From Verrucomicrobiales bacterium (GTDB taxonomy: Bacteria; Verrucomicrobiota; Verrucomicrobiia; Verrucomicrobiales; DEV007), in contig JANQMB010000005.1 of assembly GCA_028280355.1 (NCBI GenBank), positions 1 through 32,352 on the forward strand: 32,352 bases of DNA. The letters run 5' to 3'. The notes under the pieces were generated by a model. It saw only the letters and a program-made list of their open reading frames with translations. It searched no databases and was not told the DNA's origin. Positions 1-8,845 of this stretch are shown piece after piece (the first letter of the stretch is position 1; every line of letters starts with the position of its first letter). Both the position numbers and the translations under genes were made by a program.

Positions 1-735
1 GCGCGGGCACCGGTCCAGGCGCTGGGGCACCCGCTCGAGCCGGCGGTGCCGTCGCTGTTTACTTTCAAGATCGATGACCCGGGCCTGGTCGAGCTGGCGG
101 GGGTTTCGGTGGACGGCGCGAGCGTCCGGGTCGCCGGGACGAAGCTGGCATCCTGCGGGCCGTTGCTGGTGACCCACTGGGGGCTGAGCGGCCCGGCCGT
201 GCTCAAGCTCTCGGCCTGGGGCGCGCGCGAGCTCGCCACGCGGGACTACCGCTTCGAGCTGTCGGTCGGCTGGCTGGGCGAAGGGGTTACGGAGGAGGGG
301 GTACGGGAGGTTTTCTCCGGTCAGCGGCAGGCGCACGGGAACCGGACGGTGGCGCGGCATTCGCCTTTCGAAGCCTTGCCGCGCCGGCTCTGGGCGCGGT
401 TGGTCGGGCGCGCCGGGATCCCAGGCGACGGAACCTGGGCGAACCTGTCGAAGGCCGCCGCCGCGGCCCTGTGCGAACTGCTGTTGCGGGAGCGGTTCGT
501 GGTGGAGGGCAAGAGCCTGAACAAGGAGGAGTTCGTGACCTGCGGCGGGGTGCGCCTGAAGGACGTGGATCTGAAGACGATGGAGAGCCGTAGAGTCCCC
601 GGGCTGTATTTCGCCGGCGAGGTGCTCGATATCGACGGGCTGACCGGGGGCTTCAACTTCCAGAGTGCCTGGACCACCGGCCGGATCGCGGGCGAGTCGA
701 TGGCGCGGTCGTTGCTCGGGGGTGGGGCGAGCTGA
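1..735 (+). CDS. HI0933/BaiN-family NAD(P)/FAD-dependent oxidoreductase, 3' part
   Basis: The reading frame is open from the first base of the window, so the 5' end, with the N-terminal FAD-binding motif, lies outside. The visible part begins with a stretch containing LGHPLEPAVPSLFTF, typical of the middle of HI0933-family flavoproteins. It ends with the family's C-terminal signature: VTCGGV, then GLYFAGEVLDIDGLTGGFNF, then QSAWTTGRIAG, which closes the FAD site. Family members are soluble flavoproteins; some (BaiN, RdsA) reduce steroid or other small substrates, but most have no known substrate, so no specific reaction is assigned. The internal GTG at 46 is not needed as a start because the family similarity continues upstream. 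The downstream neighbour is convergent, so this is the last gene of its transcript. Confidence 0.9.
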   Translation, partial: ARAPVQALGHPLEPAVPSLFTFKIDDPGLVELAGVSVDGASVRVAGTKLASCGPLLVTHWGLSGPAVLKLSAWGARELATRDYRFELSVGWLGEGVTEEGVREVFSGQRQAHGNRTVARHSPFEALPRRLWARLVGRAGIPGDGTWANLSKAAAAALCELLLRERFVVEGKSLNKEEFVTCGGVRLKDVDLKTMESRRVPGLYFAGEVLDIDGLTGGFNFQSAWTTGRIAGESMARSLLGGGAS

Positions 736-783
736 GGTTCCGGCGGCTCCCCCCGGGTAAGCGAGGTTTTGCGGAACCGCCCG

Positions 784-1137
784 TTAGCGGTGGAAACCCT
801 TCGAATAGGGATTGTGGGGGGCTGGGGCTGTTGTGCCATATTTCGGTGGCTGCCTGTCAGATCCTCGCAACGAACGGAGGTGGAGGAGGAAGAGGCCTGC
901 GGTGGCGACGGTCGCACACCAGGAACCTGTGACATCGACGAAATCGGCTCCCCCCGTCAGGAGGCCGACCAACAGGGTGAAGATCCCGGCTAGGATGTAC
1001 CAAACGACCGGATAGACCACGGCGGAGATGGTAGTGAAGAAAAACCAGGAGAAGGCGTCCCGGCAGACGAACGCCCCGGCGGCGCCGGCGATGCCTAGCA
1101 AGGTCCAGAACAGTGGCGATGTGACGACTTCCCTCAT
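784..1137 (-). CDS. small hypothetical membrane protein
   Basis: I do not recognise a family for this 117-residue frame. It looks genuine because it has a coherent membrane-protein composition rather than the Arg/Pro/Gly-rich look of shadow frames here. One hydrophobic segment covers roughly residues 10-25. A long one at 30-60 is rich in aromatic residues and Val and could be two helices. A third covers 72-87. A basic, Pro-rich tail of about 30 residues follows, ending in HNPYSKGFHR. The ATG at 1137 has no clear Shine-Dalgarno sequence. It converges on the flavoprotein gene with a 48-base gap, in which GGTTCCG (736-742) and CGGAACC (772-778) could pair around a long loop. The function is unknown, probably an inner-membrane protein. 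Confidence 0.5.
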   Translation of the reverse strand: MREVVTSPLFWTLLGIAGAAGAFVCRDAFSWFFFTTISAVVYPVVWYILAGIFTLLVGLLTGGADFVDVTGSWCATVATAGLFLLHLRSLRGSDRQPPKYGTTAPAPHNPYSKGFHR

Positions 1138-1443
1138 GGGTAGATGATCGACCGGTAGGGCATCGGGTGACCACTATACGTTCCGATCGAGTTTGTAATG
1201 GGTGGGGGATTTGGTTCGTTCGAGCCTGAAGCCCCAAACGTTATCGGTTGTATCGCTTTTGAGGTTGGTGGCGGAGGGAGGGCGGAATCGAGGTTGGGTT
1301 GCCGTAGAATACCTATGACGAATCCATGTCTGTCGGGTATGGGGGGATCGATGGGTCCTTGTCCACTAGGGACTGTTTCAAGATAGTTGGCCCTGATCCA
1401 GGGGCCGACTGAGCTTTGCCCTGAGACAGGAATAGCGACCGGA
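1138..1443. other. non-coding stretch upstream of the small membrane protein
   Basis: Frames through this stretch on both strands are short, Pro/Gly/Arg-rich and show no family resemblance. It would contain the promoter of the minus-strand gene ending at 784, but I see no convincing -35/-10 pair. With the palindrome that follows, it makes a gene-free region of about 450 bases reaching to 1586. Confidence 0.5.
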
Positions 1444-1502
1444 GGGGCGGCATCTTGCCGCCCTGTTGGGAACGCGTCGATGGGGCGGCAAGATGCCGCC
1501 CC
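1444..1502. repeat. REPIN-like nested palindrome
   Basis: Two arms, GGGGCGGCATCTTGCCGCCC at 1444-1463 and GGGGCGGCAAGATGCCGCCC at 1482-1501, are exact reverse complements over their 19-20 base core, separated by 18 bases. Each arm is also a hairpin in its own right: GGCGGCA and TGCCGCC around a 3-base loop. This two-level symmetry is the layout of a REPIN, meaning two REP sequences in inverted orientation. REP elements usually lie between genes, as here. It could also act as a bidirectional transcription stop or RNA-stabilising structure for the G8 gene that ends at 1587. Copy number in the genome cannot be seen from this window. Confidence 0.6.
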
Positions 1503-1586
1503 CCCTTCCCGGCTGTCCGGTCTCTTCACATCCCAGGCCATTCGTCGGGACGCCCTATCCACCCGATCGCGACGTGACAGGATCCC

Positions 1587-4500
1587 TCAGTTCTGCGAGA
1601 AACGGACGATCGCCCCGACGGCTGCGGTGGTGGTCGCACCGTCCGACACCGCCGCGGAGTACGCCGGTGCGGACGTGCTGCCGTCGTGGACGAAGCGGAT
1701 GAACCCGGCGTCGACTTCAGCTTGGGTGAAGCTGGTGATGGCGGTGGCCGGGGCTGTCCGGCGGGAGAACCGGCCGTGCGTCACCCCGGTGACGGTGTAG
1801 GTCAGGCCGGACCTCGGCGTATTGGTGTCGGTCGCGTTGAGGTTGGTGGCCATCAGGGTGACGCTCTGGCCGCGCCGGATCTCGAGCCGGTTGCCAGTGA
1901 GCTCGGGGGCAGGTCCCCCTTTCGGCGGCTCTGGGCTGCCCCCCTCGTTGGTCATGTCGAGGAGCGTCGGCAGCGCCGTCGGGACGGGCGCCGCCGGGCC
2001 CACCACACCGCCGACGACCCTGCTGTCGGTCCTGGCGCCCTGGGGGATGAAGGCGCCGCCGAACGACAGCCCGAAGGCGTCGTGTAGCTGCTGGTTCGTG
2101 CGGTTCACGTAGGTGCTGGGGACGGGCTGGATGAGCTCTTCCGGGTCGGGCGGGCCGGTCAGCGGGGTGAACCCGGCGGCCTGCGCGTCGTAGTAGACCC
2201 CCTCCCCGTCGAGGGTGATGCGGTCGGGCATCAGGAACCAGAACGGCTGGTAACCGAGCGCTGTGAAGTCGGCGGCCATGACGATGTTCCGCCTTCCGCC
2301 CCTCCCCGCGACCGCGGTCCCGGTGAGGTCCCCGAAGGTGATGTTGCTCATGGTGATCGTCCGCGGGCCCTGGCGCGGTTCTGCGACCAGCATGTCGGTC
2401 ACGTTCTTGAGGGTCAGGTTCTCGAAGGTCCACTGGTCGTTGCGCGGAACCACGAAGCCCATCTCGAAGCCCTCGATGGTGACGTTCTCGACCCGGCCCG
2501 AGCCGCGCGAGACCTCAGTCCCCTTGTCCAGGCCGACGCCGGAGTTTGCCGTCCCACCGTCGAGCACGAAGGGCGCGCCGATGCCAACGATCAGCGAGTT
2601 CTTCACCGATACGCGCTGGCAGTAGTTGAGCAGCACGCCGTCGCGGTTGCCCCAGACGGTGAGGCGGTCGATCGTCGGGTTCAACGTGTCGATGTAGGCC
2701 TGCGGCGGGCTGGCGTGGAAAGCGCTGCCGCCCTCGCCGACGTATGTCTGCGCGTGGATGTAGCGGGCGCGGAAACCGATCGCAGACCCGTAGCATTCGT
2801 TGCCGCTGACCTCGGCCAGCGGCGCCCACCAGGTCGGGACCGTGGCGCGCCCCGGGATCAGGTGGCCGCCAGGGATCTCGGCGACCTTGACCGAGGCGCG
2901 GCCGCGGGGGATGTCGGCCTCGACCAGACCATCGACCCAGAAGATGATGCCGTGGGCGGAGGATCCCGCGGAGACGTTGTTCCTCATCGCCACCAGGTTC
3001 CCGGAGAGCCAGTATCCGTCGCCGTCGTTGCCGAACTCCTGCTGCTCGAAGCCGAGGTCCGGGTCGATGGCGCCGCCCTCGGAGTCGAAGGCGAACGCGG
3101 GGTTCACAGAGCGGATGGCGATATTGCCGACCATCTCCCCGATCTCGTCGCCGGCCTCGGTGTAGAAACCGGTCCCCTGGATGGCGTAGCTGACGTTGTC
3201 GATGAACCGCGCGTGTGCGGAGTGGCTGACGAAGCCCCACCCGGGGCCGTCGAAGGCGACGCAGCCCCTGACCACGGCGGGCGTCGTGGTGGGGTCCGTG
3301 CCGCCGCGGTGGAGGTGGATCACGTATCGGCCACGGATGTTGGTGCGCGCCCCCGCGGTGGTGGTGAAGTGGATCGGCGCCGACCCCTCGTTGCCCGGCT
3401 GGTCCCCGGACTCGAAGTCGAAGGTGACGTCGTCGAGGCGGCGGGTCTTGTCGGTGCGGCCGAGCTGGTAGAACCGGGCGTAGTTGATGTCCGCCTCGAG
3501 GGTGTGCATGATCATGATGTGGCCGCGGCGGGCGACCGTGGCGTTCTCGGAGCGGAAGACGACGTTCCGGGTGGCGTTGGCGACGTAGACGTTGAGGTCC
3601 GGCCGGGGCGCGATGTGGTCGAGCGAGAGCGCGCGGTCGAGTGTCACCGCCGTCCCGTTGATGGCGGTGATGGTGCGGATCTCGTCGCTGGTCGGGTTGT
3701 TGGCCAGGGTCCCGGTGACGATCAGCTCGTCCCCTGCGACCCAGCCGACCGGGGCGGACTCGAGTTGCAGGGTGGACGCGCCCGCGGCGGGATGGGTCGC
3801 GAGGGCGACCTTGTTGGTCTTCCGCCCGCCGTGGACCACCGTCTTGCCGTGCAGCACGGCGCCGCGGCCCATCTGTGCGGAGTCGAAGTTGGTGTCGATC
3901 GGGCCGTCGTCGGCGAAGACGATCTCGCAGTTCACCCCAGCGCCGATCGGGATCCCGGCCGTCCCGACCTCGAACCGCCCGCAGTGGGTGCTGACGATCG
4001 TGTCGCACATGAGGCGCGTGTCGACGTGGGGGGCGAAGCGCAGCATCCCGTCGATGCGGATCGACTCGAACTCGGGCGCCAACCTGCCGTCGACGACCAC
4101 CGCGAGCCCCGCCGGGACGTGGATCCGCGCCCCCGCGGTGGGGGGGGAGCCGCCCCCCCAGACCGCCGGGTCGGACCAGCGGCCCGAGGCGACGACCGTG
4201 TGGGTGACCTGGGATAGCTGGATGAGGTTGTTGAAGGCGGCCATCTCGCCGGCGGTCATCATCGAGGTCCGCGTGCCGTCGCAGAAGCTGACGCTGGCGG
4301 CGTCCGGGGGGGTGGGGTTGGTGCCGTCGGAGACGCTCACCTGGTAGGCGGGGCGGGTCGTGCTGCCGTCCTGGACGAAGCGCAGGGCGCGGTTCTCGAT
4401 GTCGCCCTGGCCGAAGGTGGTCACGGCGGCGCCCGGGCTGGCGATCCGCTCGAAGCGGCCGCCGGTCACCCCCGACACCGTGTAGGTGAGCGAGGTGGAG

Positions 4501-6098
4501 GGCGAATCGGGGTCGACCGCGTCGAGCTGCGCCGGCCCGAGGACGACCGTCGACCCGACCGAGGTCGCCAGGCTGTTGGCGACGAGCGCCGGCGCCGACC
4601 CACCGCCGCCCGCCGGGACGAAGGTGGCCGTCGCGGGGGCGGCCGCCGTCGTGGCGGAGCCGTCGCTGACGCTGACGCTGTAGGCCGGCGCGTTGGTCGA
4701 GTTGTCGTGCACGAAGCGGACCGTCCCGGCGGTGACCTGGGACTGGGCGAACTGGGTGATCGCGACCCCGGGGGCGGTCGAGAGCTCGAACCGCCCCGCG
4801 CTCAGCGCCGAGACGGTGAACCGCAGCCCCGCGTCGGGGTCGTCGGGGTCGGTGGCGAGGAGGTTCCCCCCGCCCACCGGGACCGTCGCGCCCTGGGTGA
4901 CGGTGAGGGAGTTCGACACCAGCTGCGGGGGCATGTTGGCGGGCGGGTTGGGGTCGAAGCTGACGTTGCCGACCACCGGGAACAGCGTGTTCATCCCGTC
5001 AGCCAAGCCGAGTTTGAAGGCGGGCGGGTTCGCCGAGCCGTCGTGGACGAACTGGACGAGCCCGGCGTCGACCTGAGCCTGGGTGAAGGAGCTGATGGCG
5101 GTCCCGGGTGCCGAGGTGAGCTCGAAGCGGCCGCCCGATACCATCGACACCGTGTAGGTCAGCTCGCCCGGCGTGTTGTCGGCGTCTGTGGCCTGGAGCT
5201 GGGTCGGGCCGATGGGCAGGGTTCCCCCGAGGCCGATGGCGAAGCTGTTGGTCGCCAGCTGCGGCAGGGAGCCGGCGTCGTTTTTGGTCACCAGCCGGTA
5301 GAAGAGGTGGTCCCCGCTTCCGGCGGGCGCCCCGATCTGTTGTTGGACGCCCGGGCCGGCGATGTTCGCCGTCGCATACCAGGTCCGCAGGTCGCTGGAG
5401 GACTGGAGCTGGGAGTTGGAGGCGTCCGCCGCCGACCTCGCCATGAGCTGGACGGTGTCCGACGTGACGCTGACGATGGCCAGCATCGGGCCGTCGGCGG
5501 CCGTCGCCGTGGCGACGTCGATGCGGATCTCCGCCAGCCCCCAGTAGTCGGATGCGCCCCAGTTGGTGTTGGCGGTCAGCACCACGTAGCGGGCGGACAC
5601 GCCGCCGAAGTCGGGGCCGGCGAAACCGGGATAGGTGGGGGCACCGGGCGCCTGGGGGAACTCCGAGGTGCCGAGTTCGGTCCAGGTGGTCCCGTCGGGC
5701 GAGGTGTCGATGGTCACCGAGCGGAGGCCGAACTCCGTCGCCCCGGCCTCGTTGTAGTTCCAGATCGTCGATCTCCCGAGCCGGTAGAGGTGGCCGAGGT
5801 CGTATCGGAGCCAGCGTTGACCCGTCCTGCCCGGGACGGGGTTGGCCGCCGTCGACGGGCTCAACCAACCCAGGTCGAAACCGCTAGAATGGGTGTCGCC
5901 GGAGAGGCCGGATGCGTCGACGGTCTTGATCGGCTCAGAGCCTTCGTCGAACCCGCTCGAGGTGACGGAGATGCCGCTGGCGTGGCCGGCACCGACGTAG
6001 TCGGGGTAGGGGTCTTGGCCGTGGGAGTGTGGGGCTAGACAAAGGAGGATCGCGACGCCAGTGGGCGTCACCTTTTTCTGGGGGGGAAGGCGAGCCAT
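1587..6098 (-). CDS. exported G8-domain protein with discoidin-like, CSPG/cadherin-like and beta-helix regions
   Basis: This 1503-residue protein starts with a signal peptide (basic start, hydrophobic VAILLCLA, likely cleavage near residue 28), so it is exported. Residues about 40-197 resemble an F5/8 type C (discoidin) carbohydrate-binding domain. About 200-280 is a beta-rich linker. Three tandem CSPG/cadherin-like repeats follow (about 281-385, 390-495, 503-605), each with a TYTVS..GGRFE motif and a VHDGS-type motif. A G8 domain covers about 630-730 (GRWSDPAVWGGG; IRIDGML). A long right-handed beta-helix region with RGRYVIHLHR near 922-931 covers about 740-1390, as in CEMIP, TMEM2 and fibrocystin-L. 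A fourth CSPG-like repeat ends the protein. Animal relatives bind or degrade hyaluronan, so an extracellular polysaccharide-binding or depolymerising role is plausible but unproven. No Shine-Dalgarno sequence is evident at the ATG. Confidence 0.88.
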   Translation of the reverse strand: MARLPPQKKVTPTGVAILLCLAPHSHGQDPYPDYVGAGHASGISVTSSGFDEGSEPIKTVDASGLSGDTHSSGFDLGWLSPSTAANPVPGRTGQRWLRYDLGHLYRLGRSTIWNYNEAGATEFGLRSVTIDTSPDGTTWTELGTSEFPQAPGAPTYPGFAGPDFGGVSARYVVLTANTNWGASDYWGLAEIRIDVATATAADGPMLAIVSVTSDTVQLMARSAADASNSQLQSSSDLRTWYATANIAGPGVQQQIGAPAGSGDHLFYRLVTKNDAGSLPQLATNSFAIGLGGTLPIGPTQLQATDADNTPGELTYTVSMVSGGRFELTSAPGTAISSFTQAQVDAGLVQFVHDGSANPPAFKLGLADGMNTLFPVVGNVSFDPNPPANMPPQLVSNSLTVTQGATVPVGGGNLLATDPDDPDAGLRFTVSALSAGRFELSTAPGVAITQFAQSQVTAGTVRFVHDNSTNAPAYSVSVSDGSATTAAAPATATFVPAGGGGSAPALVANSLATSVGSTVVLGPAQLDAVDPDSPSTSLTYTVSGVTGGRFERIASPGAAVTTFGQGDIENRALRFVQDGSTTRPAYQVSVSDGTNPTPPDAASVSFCDGTRTSMMTAGEMAAFNNLIQLSQVTHTVVASGRWSDPAVWGGGSPPTAGARIHVPAGLAVVVDGRLAPEFESIRIDGMLRFAPHVDTRLMCDTIVSTHCGRFEVGTAGIPIGAGVNCEIVFADDGPIDTNFDSAQMGRGAVLHGKTVVHGGRKTNKVALATHPAAGASTLQLESAPVGWVAGDELIVTGTLANNPTSDEIRTITAINGTAVTLDRALSLDHIAPRPDLNVYVANATRNVVFRSENATVARRGHIMIMHTLEADINYARFYQLGRTDKTRRLDDVTFDFESGDQPGNEGSAPIHFTTTAGARTNIRGRYVIHLHRGGTDPTTTPAVVRGCVAFDGPGWGFVSHSAHARFIDNVSYAIQGTGFYTEAGDEIGEMVGNIAIRSVNPAFAFDSEGGAIDPDLGFEQQEFGNDGDGYWLSGNLVAMRNNVSAGSSAHGIIFWVDGLVEADIPRGRASVKVAEIPGGHLIPGRATVPTWWAPLAEVSGNECYGSAIGFRARYIHAQTYVGEGGSAFHASPPQAYIDTLNPTIDRLTVWGNRDGVLLNYCQRVSVKNSLIVGIGAPFVLDGGTANSGVGLDKGTEVSRGSGRVENVTIEGFEMGFVVPRNDQWTFENLTLKNVTDMLVAEPRQGPRTITMSNITFGDLTGTAVAGRGGRRNIVMAADFTALGYQPFWFLMPDRITLDGEGVYYDAQAAGFTPLTGPPDPEELIQPVPSTYVNRTNQQLHDAFGLSFGGAFIPQGARTDSRVVGGVVGPAAPVPTALPTLLDMTNEGGSPEPPKGGPAPELTGNRLEIRRGQSVTLMATNLNATDTNTPRSGLTYTVTGVTHGRFSRRTAPATAITSFTQAEVDAGFIRFVHDGSTSAPAYSAAVSDGATTTAAVGAIVRFSQN

Positions 6099-6194
6099 CT
6101 GTGTTCACTAACCCGCGGCTGGCGAAATTATTGCGCGCCGGCGCGGAAAAGTGGGCGCCGTGGCAGGCCCGGTCTGTCGGCGGTGCCCCGGGGT

Positions 6195-7460
6195 CTACCC
6201 GAAGAACATGTAGGCGACCACGATCGCCGCGACGATGCCGGCGGCGTCTGCGAAGAGGCCGCAGGTGATCGTGTAGCGGGTGCGCCGGACACCGACGGCG
6301 CCGAAGTAGACGGCGAGGGTGTAGAAGGTGGTCTCGGTGGACCCCTGCAGGGTGCAGGCGAGCTGCCCGACGAAGGAGTCGACGCCGAAGTTCTCCATCG
6401 CCTCGACCGCCATCCCGCGCGCCCCGCTGCCGCTGAGCGGCTTCATCATCGCCGTCGGCATCCCGTCCACCCAGCGGGTGTCGAAGCCGAGCGCCGCGAC
6501 CAGCTCCTTCATGCCGCCGATCACCGCGTCCATCGCGCCCGAGGCGCGGAACACCCCGACCGCCACCAGCATCGCCACCAGGTAGGGGATGATCTTGACC
6601 GCGACGCCGAAACCGTCCTTGGCGCCCTCGATGAAGGACTCGTAGACGTTGACGCGCGACGCGACGGCGAGGACAAGGAACCAGGAGATGATCCCGAAGA
6701 TGAACAGGGCGGCGAGCGTCCTGGACTGGGTCACGATCTCCTCCTGCGGCAGGCGCGAGAAGTGCCAGATCATCCCGAACACCAGCGCGGTGGCGCCTGC
6801 CAGGTAGGCGAGGACAACGGGTTGGAGCAGCCTGATGCGCTGCGCGACCGCCACCGCCACCAGGCCGGCCAGGGTGGCGAAGTAGGTGGCGATCAGGATC
6901 GGCACGAAGATGTCGGTCGGGTTCGCGGCGCCCTGGACCGAGCGCAGGGTGATCACCGAGATGGGGATGACGGTGAGGCCGGAGGTGTTGAGCACCAGGA
7001 ACATGATCATCGCGTTCGAGGCCCGGTCCTTGTCCGGGTTGAGCTCCTGCAGCTGGTTCATCGCCTTGAGCCCGAGCGGGGTGGCGGCGTTGTCGAGGCC
7101 GAGCATGTTGGCGGAGAAGTTCATCATGATCGAACCCGAGGCCGGGTGGTCCTTGGGGATCTCGGGGAACAGGCGGCGGAAGAAGGGCGCCACCAGCCGG
7201 GTCAGGACGCGCACCGCGCCGCCGTTCTCGCCGATCTTCATGATGCCGAGCCACAGCGCCATCAGGCCGATGTAGCCGAGCGAGATGGTGGCGGCGACCT
7301 TGGCCATGCCGCTCGTCTCGCCCCCGTCGCTGGTCTCGCCGCCGAGCAGCATCGCCGTCATGTCGGAGAGGGGGGCGGCGTCCCCCCAGAAGGCGAGTTT
7401 GGCCAAGGCGGTGGCGATCCCGATGAGGAAGAAACCGATCCAGATCCAGTTCAGCACCAT
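6195..7460 (-). CDS. fused SpmA-SpmB nucleoside-recognition (Gate) domain membrane protein
   Basis: This 421-residue polytopic membrane protein joins two units that are separate genes (spmA, spmB) in Firmicutes. The first half runs from MVLNWIWIGFFLIG through GSIMMNFSANMLGLDNAATPLGLKAM, the SpmA Gate-domain signature. The second half, from about residue 235, contains a Gate-domain signature around AARGMAVEAMENFG-like residues and GSTETTFYTLAVYFGAVG, as in SpmB. In Bacillus these proteins are needed for spore-core dehydration. In non-sporulating Gram-negatives the fused form is common and its substrate is unknown; nucleoside or other small-molecule transport has been suggested. The gene lies between the G8 gene, 96 bases downstream, and the PQQ-propeller gene, 97 bases upstream, all on the minus strand, but shared function is not apparent. 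Confidence 0.92.
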   Translation of the reverse strand: MVLNWIWIGFFLIGIATALAKLAFWGDAAPLSDMTAMLLGGETSDGGETSGMAKVAATISLGYIGLMALWLGIMKIGENGGAVRVLTRLVAPFFRRLFPEIPKDHPASGSIMMNFSANMLGLDNAATPLGLKAMNQLQELNPDKDRASNAMIMFLVLNTSGLTVIPISVITLRSVQGAANPTDIFVPILIATYFATLAGLVAVAVAQRIRLLQPVVLAYLAGATALVFGMIWHFSRLPQEEIVTQSRTLAALFIFGIISWFLVLAVASRVNVYESFIEGAKDGFGVAVKIIPYLVAMLVAVGVFRASGAMDAVIGGMKELVAALGFDTRWVDGMPTAMMKPLSGSGARGMAVEAMENFGVDSFVGQLACTLQGSTETTFYTLAVYFGAVGVRRTRYTITCGLFADAAGIVAAIVVAYMFFG

Positions 7461-7557
7461 GCCCGGGACCCTAGCATAAGATGCCGCCCGGCGTCCCCCG
7501 GTTTCCCGGGCGGCCGGCAGATAGCGTCACCCGGATCTCCCCCGTTTGGGCTGCGCG

Positions 7558-8811
7558 CTACCGCAGGTCGAAACAGGCGCCCTCCTTCGTGCTGCGGAGG
7601 TAGACCCTGCCGTCGGAGAGGGTCGGCGCGGACCAGCACTTGCCGCCGATCGCCTCCATGCGGGCGATCTCCCGATATCCCTCCGGCGTCGCCGTCACCA
7701 GGGTCAGCTGGCCGGCGTCGCCGAGGCAGATCAGCGTGTCGCCGGCCAGGCAGACGCCGCCGGGACCGTACCCGCCCTTCTCCCACTTCACCTTTCCGGT
7801 GGCGAGCTCGACGCATTTCAGCGGGCCGTCGCCGTATTCCTTGAAGCCGAACATGCCGTAGAGGTGGCCGTCTTTGACCACCGGCGTGCTCCAGTGGTTG
7901 GTCACCGGCCGGTCGCCCTCGCTGAACCACAGCTCCTCGGTCGACCAGTCCTCGCCGACCCGCACCGCGGTGGAGCCGACGCCGTACCCGGCGGCGAAGT
8001 AGACGACGTCGCCCTCGACCACCGCCGAGGCGGCGGTGGAGACCTTGTAGGGGAACTTGTGGAACCAGAGCTCTTTGCCGTTGCCGGGGTCGACCGCCAC
8101 CATGCCCTTCTGGGTGAAGAACAGCACCTGGCGCCGGTTGTGGACCGTGGCCGCCACCGGAGTGGCGTGGGTCATCGGGTAGTTGCCGGACTTCCACTTC
8201 GGCGAGCCCGTCTTCGCGTCGAAGGCCAGGAAGCTCTCGCCCGGCCCGCCGCCCCCGACGATGACGAGGCCGCCCTCGAGCAGCGGCGAGGAGGCGTTCT
8301 CCCACTTGATGTTTTTGCCGTTGTGTTTCTTGACCACATCGACCGCCCAGCGCTCCGTACCGTCCTTCGCGGACAGGCAGACCAGCCGCATGTCGGAGGT
8401 GTAGCAGTAGACGAGGCCGTCGCCGTAGGATGGTGTCGAACGCGGGCCGTCGCCGCCCTTGTTGTCCGGGGCGCCGGCGTTGCCGCCGCCGTTGTCTAGC
8501 CGGAAGATGTCGAGGTTGGCCTTCCAGGCGGTGGTGCCGCGCACCGCGTCGAAAGCGATGCAGACCTCGCTCGGGATCCCGTCGACCTCCTCCTGGATCA
8601 CGGTGTAGGCCATGCCCCCGGCGACGGCGAACGAGCTGAAACCGGTCGGGGTGTCGGCGCGCCAGAGCTTCTCCGGGGGGGATTTCTCCCAGTCGGTGTT
8701 GGCGACCGTCTCGGCGCTGGTGCGGTCCGATCGCAGCCCGTGGTACTGCGGCCACTCGGCGGCGGTTGCGGTGGTGGCGAATGTTAACGAGAGGAGGGCG
8801 GCCGCGCGCAT
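7558..8811 (-). CDS. exported PQQ-type beta-propeller repeat protein
   Basis: The product is 417 residues from the ATG at 8811. That start gives a clean signal peptide (MRAAALLSLTFATTATAAEW, likely cleavage after TAA). An upstream ATG in frame at 8931 would lie inside the preceding gene and destroy the signal peptide. The mature protein begins with WPQYHGLRSDRTS and contains repeated blades with W-K or L-W motifs and G-G-W/Y-x-V type strands (GLVYCYTSDMRLVCLSAKDGTERW, split over several blades), as in BamB- and PQQ-dehydrogenase-like propellers. Planctomycete and verrucomicrobial genomes carry many of these. Most lack the dehydrogenase active site, so an enzymatic role is not assigned. The start lies 34 bases after the stop of the exonuclease gene, so the two are likely co-transcribed. 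Confidence 0.9.
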   Translation of the reverse strand: MRAAALLSLTFATTATAAEWPQYHGLRSDRTSAETVANTDWEKSPPEKLWRADTPTGFSSFAVAGGMAYTVIQEEVDGIPSEVCIAFDAVRGTTAWKANLDIFRLDNGGGNAGAPDNKGGDGPRSTPSYGDGLVYCYTSDMRLVCLSAKDGTERWAVDVVKKHNGKNIKWENASSPLLEGGLVIVGGGGPGESFLAFDAKTGSPKWKSGNYPMTHATPVAATVHNRRQVLFFTQKGMVAVDPGNGKELWFHKFPYKVSTAASAVVEGDVVYFAAGYGVGSTAVRVGEDWSTEELWFSEGDRPVTNHWSTPVVKDGHLYGMFGFKEYGDGPLKCVELATGKVKWEKGGYGPGGVCLAGDTLICLGDAGQLTLVTATPEGYREIARMEAIGGKCWSAPTLSDGRVYLRSTKEGACFDLR

Positions 8812-8845
8812 GGTGCTCGATAGGGTTCGACCTCCTGACTCCCCG

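Noticed and set aside
736-778. GGTTCCG/CGGAACC inverted repeat between the first two genes as an intrinsic terminator
   Set aside because: The stem is only 7 bases with a 29-base loop and no T-tract.
2715-4217. A 500-codon plus-strand frame antisense to the G8-domain gene (also one at 4707-6038)
   Set aside because: Both are low-complexity Val/Asp/Gly/Arg shadows; the minus-strand reading has a signal peptide and recognisable domains throughout.
6183-7844. A 553-codon plus-strand frame across the SpmAB gene
   Set aside because: Composition is Asp/Gly/Arg/His-rich with no family resemblance, and it crosses two well-supported minus-strand genes.
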